The position numbers and the translations under genes are program-made. The notes under the pieces are model-generated. The model was not told the origin of the DNA. It ran no database searches and saw only the letters and a list, made by a program, of their open reading frames with translations. This document shows, piece after piece, positions 9,710 through 16,855 of a stretch of 64,000 nt of DNA (position 1 is its first letter; each line of letters begins with the position of its first letter). This DNA is from Pseudobutyrivibrio sp. (GTDB lineage: Bacteria; Bacillota; Clostridia; Lachnospirales; Lachnospiraceae): assembly GCF_017471675.1 (NCBI RefSeq), contig NZ_JAFUSK010000031.1, forward strand, positions 43,593 through 107,592, in the 5' to 3' direction.

Positions 9710-10828
9710 ATGAATGAATATATAAAAAAGCCCTATTATGTGGATTTATCAGTAACACCTTTTTGTAATTTAAAATGTCCTTTTTGTTCTGCTGGTGCGG
9801 CAGGAAGAATGAATGATAGCAAAAAAGCGCCATTTACGCTTAGTAAACTTGAGGATATTTTTAATCAATTAGATGAGAATGATGTTATGCGAGTTAGTTT
9901 AGAAGGTGGAGAACCTTTTACTAGATCAGATATTATAGATGTATTAAATTTAGCAGATAAACACAATTTTTGGTATATGATTAATACAAACGCTACATTG
10001 ATAACAGAGGAATTGGCAAAGAAGATTTCAAAAACTAATGTTGATAAGCTTTGTATTAGCATAGATGGACCAGAAAAAATACATGATTTATCTAGAGGAA
10101 GTGTGGGAAGTTTTAATAAAATGAAAGAAGCTGTGGGATATTTAAATAAATATAATGTTTCTATGGATGGCATCATAACTTTAACTAATATAAATATAGA
10201 CTATTTATTTGAGACACTAGAATTAATAAAAAATATGGGTATTAGTAATGTGGCAATAATGCTATTGGCATCTGTGGGGAAAGCATTTTGCAATAAGCAT
10301 AGCGTGGAAGTTAATTACAATGACTGGAAAAAAGTTTATTTAAAGTTAACTGATTTAAAGAAAGAGGATAAATTACCTGTTAATGTTAATATTGTTCCAA
10401 CAGGAGAAGCAACTCATCCATGGATGCTTTATTTACCATTACATGAAGAACACAGAGAAGATGATTTAAAATTGTTGTTAAGTCCAAGTGCTATTAGTAC
10501 AATTAATAATAATAGATTTGCATGTACTGCGGGAACAGACAATTTTGCTATTGATGGATATGGTAATGTATATGGATGTAGTCTTATGTATACTGAAAAA
10601 GACTTAATAGCAGGTAATGTATATGAAAATTCGATTACAGATATATGGAATAATTCTTCGATATTTAAAAAATTAAGAGAAATAGAAATCGATGATGTAA
10701 AAGGGGATTGTGCTGAATGCGAATTTCTTAGTGTTTGTCGTGGCGGTTGTCGAGTTTGTTCTTATGCAGTTAGTAAGGACTTATATTCCTCAGATGTTCG
10801 ATGCCCAAAATGTGAAAGGAGCTTATAA
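9710..10828 (+). CDS. Radical SAM/SPASM peptide-maturase-like enzyme
   Basis: The chosen start gives 372 residues. The radical SAM cluster motif is C19-N-L-K-C23-P-F-C26, with G-G-E-P at 66-69 for SAM binding. The C-terminal SPASM domain fits the family pattern exactly: C272-x12-G-x4-C290, then C334-x2-C337-x5-C343-x3-C347, and further Cys at 350, 365 and 368, enough for two auxiliary Fe-S clusters. Such enzymes install thioether, C-C or other crosslinks on peptides. I start at ATG 9710 because GGAGG at 9697-9701 is 8 bases upstream; GTG 9692 and ATG 9704 are badly spaced. Leu codons are mostly TTA and many Ile are ATA, unlike groEL. The stop overlaps the next ATG by one base (TAATG). Confidence 0.9.
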   Translation: MNEYIKKPYYVDLSVTPFCNLKCPFCSAGAAGRMNDSKKAPFTLSKLEDIFNQLDENDVMRVSLEGGEPFTRSDIIDVLNLADKHNFWYMINTNATLITEELAKKISKTNVDKLCISIDGPEKIHDLSRGSVGSFNKMKEAVGYLNKYNVSMDGIITLTNINIDYLFETLELIKNMGISNVAIMLLASVGKAFCNKHSVEVNYNDWKKVYLKLTDLKKEDKLPVNVNIVPTGEATHPWMLYLPLHEEHREDDLKLLLSPSAISTINNNRFACTAGTDNFAIDGYGNVYGCSLMYTEKDLIAGNVYENSITDIWNNSSIFKKLREIEIDDVKGDCAECEFLSVCRGGCRVCSYAVSKDLYSSDVRCPKCERSL

Positions 10829-11133
10829 TGGTAAATAAATTAAATCTAGACGAATCATGTAAACCGGTATTTATTAGAAATGACGGTGATCAGTTTATTA
10901 TATCATCAGGATTAGGGTTGAACTCCACAAGTGAGATTGGTGCTAGAATTATGTTGGGCATAAATAACGGTCTCAGCATATTAGAAATAAAGAATGAATT
11001 ATTGGAGACATATGATGTTGAAGAAAAGGATTTATGTTTGGACATGATTGATTTTCTAATATCCCTTAACGAATTACAAATTATTTCAGATAGCAAAGCG
11101 AAATTTTATATTAATGAGTTGAGGTTGGTGTAA
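10828..11133 (+). CDS. PqqD-like RiPP recognition element protein
   Basis: The product is a small 101-residue protein. The pattern L-N-S-T-S-E-I-G-A-R-I, a helix-turn-helix-like N-G-L-S-I-L-E-I-K-N-E-L, a segment ending Y-D-V-E-E-K-D-L, and D-M-I-D-F-L-I-S-L matches the PqqD/RRE fold, a winged-helix domain that binds leader peptides and presents them to the maturase. It overlaps both neighbours by one base (TAATG on each side), so the maturase, this protein and the exporter are translationally coupled. I infer that it binds the 41-residue peptide through its YxxP segment. Confidence 0.75.
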   Translation: MVNKLNLDESCKPVFIRNDGDQFIISSGLGLNSTSEIGARIMLGINNGLSILEIKNELLETYDVEEKDLCLDMIDFLISLNELQIISDSKAKFYINELRLV

Positions 11134-12443
11134 TGGATTTTGATTTAATAAAAAAAATTAATACAATAGCTATTCCTGGGATTCTTTCGACATTATTAAA
11201 TACAATTTTTACCCTTGCTGATGAAGCAATAGTAGGACGATTGGATGTTGATGGATACACAGCAGTTTCTATTTCTGCAAATTTAATATATCAAATTATC
11301 GGAAACATTGGTGTAATATCTATTGTATTTGCGATAATGTTTGCAAAGAGTATAGGCTCTAAAGATGAGAAAAAATGTAATGAAATATATAATTCATTAA
11401 TTACTATATCAAGTATAATAGGAGTTATTATTGTTTTAATGTCTTGCCTCATAGGAAAAACACTTTTAAGACAGATTTATGGAATTTCTGGCTCTATACT
11501 TAATGAAGCACATTTATATCTTTGTATTGCTTCTTTTACAGTTGGATTAAATCTTATTTGTTTTATTATGTCTTCTTTTTTTAAGAATATTTTTAAACCT
11601 CGCATTACTCTTTTGGCAACTGGGCTATCTCTTCCTATAAATTTTTTTGTTGATTACATTTTAGTTTTCGGAAAATTTGGATTTCCTAAAATGCGTGTGG
11701 CTGGAGCTGCTATTGGAACGGTAGTTGGTGTTCTTGTTGAACTTTCAATTTTTATTATTTATTTTGTTAAAGAAAACAAAATTAAGTTTAAATTCTGTAT
11801 TTCATTAGATGTGTTTAGCAATGCTATAAAGATGTTTATTCCTTTACTAGGACAAGATATAATTGAAAACACACTGTTTATAATAATTGTTGGAGCAATT
11901 ATTACAAGATATAGTACGGCTTTATTTGCATCATATTCTGTGATTGTAGCTATAATTACGAGCATAAATATAATTATATATGCATACGCGGGCGCCACTA
12001 TGACTATAGTGGGGCAATCTTTTTCGGATAAAGATAAAAGAAAAAAATGCCTTATTATACCTCTGTATACTTCTATATTGATATTAATAATATATTTACC
12101 ACTATTGATATGCTCGTTTTTATTTCCAAATCAAATTTGCGGATTGATAACTAATCAAAGTTTGATTATTAACACTGCTGTATCGATTTTATCTTTTGCT
12201 TTTATAATGAATTTACTTAATATTCCGTGTCAGGTATATAAGTATGCATTGCAATCAATGGGAAAAGAAAGATACACTTTCGTTTCTACAGGAGTATCAT
12301 CGGTTATTTCATGTTTATGCTTATATATATTTGTGGATTATTTTAAACTAGAATTATATGGCGTTTTTTGTGCTTATGGCATATTGTATGTAATACTTAA
12401 TATATTATTTATTAAAAAATATATTTATGCTCTTCGGCAATGA
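11133..12443 (+). CDS. MATE-family transporter, candidate peptide exporter
   Basis: This 436-residue membrane protein has about 12 helices in two homologous bundles, starting at an N-terminal L-A-D-E-A-I-V-G-R-L stretch typical of MATE (multidrug and toxin extrusion) antiporters, which use Na+ or H+ gradients. It is coupled to the PqqD-like gene by TAATG. As the only transporter in the cluster it is the obvious candidate to export or give resistance to the product. That is unusual, because most peptide clusters use ABC transporters with a peptidase domain. Very AT-rich codon use continues to its end. Confidence 0.85.
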   Translation: MDFDLIKKINTIAIPGILSTLLNTIFTLADEAIVGRLDVDGYTAVSISANLIYQIIGNIGVISIVFAIMFAKSIGSKDEKKCNEIYNSLITISSIIGVIIVLMSCLIGKTLLRQIYGISGSILNEAHLYLCIASFTVGLNLICFIMSSFFKNIFKPRITLLATGLSLPINFFVDYILVFGKFGFPKMRVAGAAIGTVVGVLVELSIFIIYFVKENKIKFKFCISLDVFSNAIKMFIPLLGQDIIENTLFIIIVGAIITRYSTALFASYSVIVAIITSINIIIYAYAGATMTIVGQSFSDKDKRKKCLIIPLYTSILILIIYLPLLICSFLFPNQICGLITNQSLIINTAVSILSFAFIMNLLNIPCQVYKYALQSMGKERYTFVSTGVSSVISCLCLYIFVDYFKLELYGVFCAYGILYVILNILFIKKYIYALRQ

Positions 12444-12468
12444 TTGTATTTCTTTTAGTTATTAATTG

Positions 12469-12477
12469 TGTTAAAAT
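12469..12477 (+). promoter_or_regulatory. Possible extended -10 promoter of degV
   Basis: TGTTAAAAT has the TGn extension directly before TAAAAT, 36 bases before the degV start. No good -35 is found at 16-18 bases, so this is tentative. Confidence 0.35.
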
Positions 12478-12512
12478 ATCACTTGCGTTTAAATTAGTAG
12501 TTGAGGTGAATT

Positions 12513-13385
12513 ATGAGCAAAGTAGCAATACTTACAGATAGTAACAGTGGCATTACACAGGCAGAAGCCAAGGAGCTTGGTGTTTATGTTATTCCAATGC
12601 CATTTTATATTAATGAACAGTTATATTATGAGGATATTGATTTAACACAGGAACAATTTTACGAGAAGCTGACACAGGGTGGAGAAATCACTACTTCAAT
12701 GCCAATCACAGGTAATCTTATAGATTTATGGGATAAGCTTTTAGAGGACTACGATCAGGTTGTATACATTCCTATGTCTTCAGGTCTTTCTTCATCTTGT
12801 GCTACAGCTAAGATGCTTGCTGAGGATTATGATGGTAGAGTTGTAGTTGTTGACAATCAGCGTATTTCTGTTACTCAGAAGCTTTCTGCACTTGAGGCTA
12901 AGAAGCTTGCTGATATGGGCAAATCAGCTCAGGAGATTTGCGACGCTTTAATGGAAATTAAGGCAGCTTCTACAATCTATATTACAGTAGATACTCTTGA
13001 ATATCTTAAGAAGGGCGGACGTCTTACTCCTGCAGTTGCAGCTATTGGCTCTTTACTTAAGATTAAGCCAGTGCTTTCTATTTACGGAGAGAAGCTTGAT
13101 AAGTTTGCAATGGCCCGCACTATGAAGCAGGCTAAATCTATTATGATAGATGCATTAAAGAAGGATATGAAAAATGTTCTTCATACAGATAACTTGGATG
13201 ATGTGATTATTTCTATTGCACACACTAATAATCTGGAGGCTGCTGAGAAGTTTAAAGAAGAGCTTTTAGCAGAGTTCCCAGGTAAAGAAATTTGGATTGA
13301 TCCGTTATCACTTTCAGTTTCATGTCATATTGGACCAGGCGCTTTAGCTTGTACAGTGACTAAGAAATTGATTGATATAAATTAA
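12513..13385 (+). CDS. DegV-family fatty-acid-binding protein
   Basis: DegV proteins of 280-290 residues bind a fatty acid and, in Firmicutes, act as FakB, presenting it to the kinase FakA for phosphorylation. Seen: the N-terminal T-D-S-N-S-G-I, T-S-M-P-I-T-G in the middle, the S-S-G-L-S-S-S motif (a head-group-binding serine loop) and E-Y-L-K-K-G-G-R. The 290-residue length is normal. The RBS is TTGAGGTG. A FakA gene is not in the window. Codon use returns to the housekeeping pattern, so the AT-rich island ends before this gene. Confidence 0.88.
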   Translation: MSKVAILTDSNSGITQAEAKELGVYVIPMPFYINEQLYYEDIDLTQEQFYEKLTQGGEITTSMPITGNLIDLWDKLLEDYDQVVYIPMSSGLSSSCATAKMLAEDYDGRVVVVDNQRISVTQKLSALEAKKLADMGKSAQEICDALMEIKAASTIYITVDTLEYLKKGGRLTPAVAAIGSLLKIKPVLSIYGEKLDKFAMARTMKQAKSIMIDALKKDMKNVLHTDNLDDVIISIAHTNNLEAAEKFKEELLAEFPGKEIWIDPLSLSVSCHIGPGALACTVTKKLIDIN

Positions 13386-13407
13386 ATATTGTTTTAGGAG
13401 GATTGTT

Positions 13408-14682
13408 ATGGTTAAAGCAGTTGTAGGCGCCAATTGGGGCGATGAAGGCAAAGGTAAGATTACTGACATGATGGCAGCTGATGCAGACATCATCGTACGT
13501 TTTCAGGGTGGTGCTAATGCAGGACACACTATCGTAAACAATTATGGTAAGTTTGCACTTCACACATTACCTTCAGGAGTTTTTTATAATCATACAACAA
13601 GTATTATTGGAAACGGTGTTGCACTTAACATCCCTGTTCTCATTAAGGAAATCAAGTCTATAGAGGAGAAAGGGGTTCCAGCTCCACATATACTTGTGTC
13701 AGATAGAGCTCAGATTGTTATGCCATATCATATCCTTTTTGACCAGTATGAAGAAGAGAGATTAGGTAAGGCTTCATTCGGTTCAACAAAGAGCGGTATT
13801 GCACCATTTTATTCTGATAAGTACGCTAAAATCGGTTATCAGGTTCAGGAGCTTTTTGATGAAGATTTACTTAAGGAAAAGGTAGTTCGTACATGTGACC
13901 AGAAGAACGTTCTTTTAGAGCATCTTTATCACAAGCCACTTCTTACACCAGAGGAATTACTTAATACTCTTCATGAATACCGTGATATGATTGCTCCTTA
14001 TGTATGTGATACATCAGCATACTTATGGAATGCAATCAAAGAGAACAAGACTATTCTTTTAGAGGGACAGCTTGGTACTCTTAAGGATCCTGATCATGGT
14101 ATCTATCCTATGGTTACATCATCATCAACACTTGCACCTTATGGATGTATCGGTGCTGGCATTCCTGCACAGGAGCTTAAGCAGGTTGTTACTGTATGTA
14201 AGGCATATTCATCTGCTGTTGGTGCTGGCGCATTTGTTTCAGAAATCTTTGGAGATGAGGCTGATGAACTTAGACGTCGCGGTGGTGACGGTGGAGAGTT
14301 TGGCGCCACAACAGGTCGTCCTCGTCGTATGGGATGGTTCGATTGCGTTGCTTCTAAGTACGGGTGTAGAATGCAGGGTACAACAGATGTTGCATTTACA
14401 GTAGTTGATGTTCTTGGATACCTTGATGAAATTCCTGTATGTGTTGGCTATGAAATTGATGGAGAGGTTACTACAGACTTCCCTGTTACATCTAAGCTTG
14501 AAAAGGCTAAGCCAGTACTTAAGACACTTCCAGGTTGGAAGAGTGATATTAGAGGTATCAAGAAATACGAAGATTTACCAGAAAACTGTAGAAAGTACAT
14601 TGAGTTTATTGAGAAGGAAATTGGATTCCCAATTACAATGGTTTCTAACGGTCCTGGAAGAGAAGACATTATTTATAGATAA
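13408..14682 (+). CDS. purA: Adenylosuccinate synthetase
   Basis: This enzyme joins IMP and aspartate with GTP, the first committed step to AMP. It has 424 residues. Seen: the N-terminal G-A-N-W-G-D-E-G-K-G-K phosphate loop with catalytic Asp, G-G-A-N-A-G-H-T with catalytic His, G-S-T-K-S-G-I-A-P, and the C-terminal T-G-R-P-R-R-M-G-W-F-D. A strong TAGGAGG precedes the ATG, and a terminator sits 7 bases after the stop. It may be co-transcribed with degV (22-base gap). Confidence 0.97.
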   Translation: MVKAVVGANWGDEGKGKITDMMAADADIIVRFQGGANAGHTIVNNYGKFALHTLPSGVFYNHTTSIIGNGVALNIPVLIKEIKSIEEKGVPAPHILVSDRAQIVMPYHILFDQYEEERLGKASFGSTKSGIAPFYSDKYAKIGYQVQELFDEDLLKEKVVRTCDQKNVLLEHLYHKPLLTPEELLNTLHEYRDMIAPYVCDTSAYLWNAIKENKTILLEGQLGTLKDPDHGIYPMVTSSSTLAPYGCIGAGIPAQELKQVVTVCKAYSSAVGAGAFVSEIFGDEADELRRRGGDGGEFGATTGRPRRMGWFDCVASKYGCRMQGTTDVAFTVVDVLGYLDEIPVCVGYEIDGEVTTDFPVTSKLEKAKPVLKTLPGWKSDIRGIKKYEDLPENCRKYIEFIEKEIGFPITMVSNGPGREDIIYR

Positions 14683-14689
14683 ACAGATT

Positions 14690-14714
14690 AAAGCCGTCGT
14701 TTGACGGCTTTTTT
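14690..14714 (+). terminator. Rho-independent terminator of purA
   Basis: A 9-base stem, AAAGCCGTC with GACGGCTTT, a 4-base loop, then Ts to 14714. Confidence 0.93.
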
Positions 14715-14830
14715 GTTGCAAATTTTTCATATTTGATGAAAAAAATGTGAAAATAAAAATTTAGCGTAGGAAAAGGGATATAATATCTACATGTATTACT
14801 AGAATGTCAATTTATTTAAAGGAGGGTGTT

Positions 14831-15508
14831 ATGTGGTCAATTGGTGAAATTAAAGCAAGAGGTAAGGCGGCATTTAAGGCAAACTATTGGAACTCTGTTA
14901 TAGTTGCATTTATACTATCAATATTAACAGCAGGTTCTTCAGTTGCAACAAGAAATCAGACAGGTTCTGAGGATGTGCAAGAAAGCTTACTTGCAGCTGA
15001 TCCGATGGTATTGCAAATTATAGCAGGCGGATTATTTGCCATCATGATTGTATCTTTATTGCTTAGAATTTTTATTTTTAATCCACTTCAGGTTGGAGGT
15101 TATCAATTTTTTAAAAAGAATGTGACAGAAGGGCATGCAACTCTTGGTACAATAGGTGAGGGCTTCAGTGGATATGGACATACTTTTATTACATTGTTAC
15201 TTAGAGATATATTTTTAGCTTTATGGTGCTGTTTATTTGTGATTCCGGGATTAATAAAGAGCTATTCATATAGAATGGTTCCATATATTATAAAAGATAA
15301 TCCAGAGCTTTCTGCTACAGAGGTTATTACAAAATCTAGAAAGATGATGGATGGACATAAATGGCGTGCATTCTTGCTTGATTTGTCATTTATCGGATGG
15401 CTGCTTCTTTCTTTAGTCACACTTGGCATTGTGGGATTATTATGGACTAATCCTTATATGCAAAATACTAATGCTGCATTATATCAGGAATTATCTAAGA
15501 ATAATTAG
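14831..15508 (+). CDS. DUF975-family membrane protein
   Basis: The product has 225 residues and about five membrane helices. The opening W-S-I-G-E-I-K-A-R-G-K and N-Y-W-N-S-V-I-V, and the later G-Y-G-H-T-F-I-T-L-L-L-R-D-I-F and S-R-K-M-M-D-G-H-K-W-R-A-F motifs, mark the DUF975 family, common in Firmicutes and of unknown function. I place the start at ATG 14831, after AAAGGAGGG at 14817-14825, and not at the upstream in-frame ATG 14804, which has no ribosome binding site. A TATAAT at 14779-14784 may be its -10, without a clear -35. Its own terminator follows, so it is likely monocistronic. Confidence 0.8.
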   Translation: MWSIGEIKARGKAAFKANYWNSVIVAFILSILTAGSSVATRNQTGSEDVQESLLAADPMVLQIIAGGLFAIMIVSLLLRIFIFNPLQVGGYQFFKKNVTEGHATLGTIGEGFSGYGHTFITLLLRDIFLALWCCLFVIPGLIKSYSYRMVPYIIKDNPELSATEVITKSRKMMDGHKWRAFLLDLSFIGWLLLSLVTLGIVGLLWTNPYMQNTNAALYQELSKNN

Positions 15509-15531
15509 TGTTAAAAATTATGGACATAATT

Positions 15532-15569
15532 AAAAAAGACCTTAGTCATAAAAGATTGAGGTCTTTTTT
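15532..15569 (+). terminator. Rho-independent terminator after the DUF975 gene
   Basis: The 16-base A-start/T-end stem (15532-15547 with 15554-15569) has a 6-base loop and ends in six T. Confidence 0.9.
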
Positions 15570-15648
15570 ATAATTAGAGTTATTAATTTAGGAATTAAAT
15601 TTTTATATTTCTGATTAGGAAAGTAAGGCTGTATTTAAGGAGAAAGTG

Positions 15649-16251
15649 ATGAAAGCTTTTATTTTAAAATATTACAAATTGTTAATTCTATTGATAGCTA
15701 TTGGATTGTTAGCTGTTTTTTTACTAATCACCTTTAACCACAAATCTCCAGCAAAAATGATTAAGGACTCTCAATCCAGCCATGAATCTGCCAAAATTCT
15801 TGATGAAGCAAGTGAAATTGAGGATGAAGGGGAATATGTAATCAAAATGGATAAAAACGAAGTATATAGCTTTCAGATGACAGACAATAAGGATATAATT
15901 CTTAATTTTGAGAGGAAAGCTGATAAGTGGATTTATTCTGATGATACATCTATTGAACTGAATCAAGAGAGAGTTGATAAAATATTAAATTACCTTACTG
16001 ATGTAAGATTTTTGAATGTTATTGCTTTAGGGGATGATAAGGAAAGTGACAGCTATGGGCTAAATCAGGATTCTCCTGTTTATGTAATAAAAGATGCTAA
16101 CGATTATTCTACTTATATATCCCTTGGCACTGTTGATGAAAAAACAGGGCAGGTATATTTTGCTTTAAATTATGATTTTTCCAATATATATGTTAATAGT
16201 GGAAAGCTGGCTGGCCTGCATTATTATTCTATTACAGATTTGGTTCAATAA
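15649..16251 (+). CDS. Membrane-anchored DUF4340-like protein
   Basis: The product has 200 residues with one N-terminal membrane helix (residues about 9-27) and an extracytoplasmic domain. The pattern E-R-K-A-D-K-W-I-Y-S, V-D-K-I-L-N-Y-L, then Y-G-L-N-Q-D-S-P-V-Y-V-I-K resembles DUF4340, a beta-rich domain usually found with gliding/ABC-export complexes; here no such partner is adjacent and the function is unknown. AAGGAG at 15637-15642 is 6 bases before ATG 15649, which I prefer to GTG 15646. It appears to be a single-gene unit between a terminator and the rpsO promoter. Confidence 0.6.
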   Translation: MKAFILKYYKLLILLIAIGLLAVFLLITFNHKSPAKMIKDSQSSHESAKILDEASEIEDEGEYVIKMDKNEVYSFQMTDNKDIILNFERKADKWIYSDDTSIELNQERVDKILNYLTDVRFLNVIALGDDKESDSYGLNQDSPVYVIKDANDYSTYISLGTVDEKTGQVYFALNYDFSNIYVNSGKLAGLHYYSITDLVQ

Positions 16252-16301
16252 ATCAAATTTAGGTTAAAGAAAAATCTTAATTAAAGATATTATTTACTTT
16301 G

Positions 16302-16330
16302 TTTACAATAAAATCAAACTGTGCTATCAT
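16302..16330 (+). promoter_or_regulatory. rpsO promoter
   Basis: The -35 is TTTACA (16302-16307), the spacer is 17 bases and the -10 is TATCAT (16325-16330), preceded by TGC, an extended -10. The match is strong, as expected for a ribosomal protein gene. Confidence 0.85.
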
Positions 16331-16351
16331 AGTTCAGGTATTAATTTTACT

Positions 16352-16392
16352 GTAACTCAGGTTTTGGACACTCCGACCTTTACCTTAGTTAC
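16352..16392 (+). promoter_or_regulatory. Structured rpsO leader, candidate S15 autoregulatory site
   Basis: The outer stem pairs GTAACT (16352-16357) with AGTTAC (16387-16392); an inner stem pairs AGGT (16359-16362) with ACCT (16376-16379). Leaders of rpsO in several phyla bind S15 and shut off translation. I infer the same here from position and folding potential alone. Confidence 0.5.
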
Positions 16393-16421
16393 GGCATATA
16401 TATTAATTAGGAGGTAGTAAA

Positions 16422-16688
16422 ATGATTACAAAAGAAAAGAAACAGGCTATTATCAATGAGTACGCTAGAACAGCTGGTGACACAGGTTCTCCAGAGGTTC
16501 AGATTGCTGTTCTTTCAGCACGTATCGCTGAGCTTACAGAGCATCTTAAGGCTAACCCAGGTGATCATCATTCACGTCGTGGTATGATGAAGATGGTTGG
16601 TAAGAGAAGAAACCTTCTTGCATACCTTAAGAACACAGATATCGAGAGATATCGTTCAATCATTGAGCGTCTTGGCTTAAGAAAGTAA
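16422..16688 (+). CDS. rpsO: 30S ribosomal protein S15
   Basis: This is an 88-residue primary binder of 16S rRNA helices 20-22 in the small subunit. Seen: [17 protein letters not shown] near the start, [14 protein letters not shown] in the middle (rRNA contact loop) and K-R-R-N-L-L-A-Y-L. It has a strong TAGGAGG before ATG, its own promoter and structured leader, and a terminator before pnp, the conserved rpsO-pnp pairing. Confidence 0.98.
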   Translation: MITKEKKQAIINEYARTAGDTGSPEVQIAVLSARIAELTEHLKANPGDHHSRRGMMKMVGKRRNLLAYLKNTDIERYRSIIERLGLRK

Positions 16689-16695
16689 TCTATAG

Positions 16696-16727
16696 GAGCG
16701 GAGTACTATTACTCCGCTCATTTTCTT
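16696..16727 (+). terminator. Terminator between rpsO and pnp
   Basis: A GC-rich 10-base stem, GAGCGGAGTA with TACTCCGCTC (loop CTAT), is followed by ATTTTCTT. The short T-tract suggests partial read-through into pnp. Confidence 0.8.
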
Positions 16728-16750
16728 ATGAAATCGGTTTATAGCAAAAT

Positions 16751-16819
16751 CCGAAGCCACTGAATTAGGAGCGATGATATGGAAGTTTGTTATCCGCGCT
16801 TCGTTTTCAGTAGTTTCGG
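16751..16819 (+). promoter_or_regulatory. Long hairpin in the pnp leader
   Basis: The 14-base arms (16751-16764 with 16806-16819, 13 pairs counting G-U) enclose a second stem, GGAGCG (16768-16773) with CGCTTC (16797-16802). In E. coli the pnp leader forms a long hairpin cut by RNase III and then attacked by PNPase, giving autoregulation. A like role here is inference. Confidence 0.55.
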
Positions 16820-16855
16820 GTTGATGCTTAAATAATATAATTGAAGGAGAAAACC

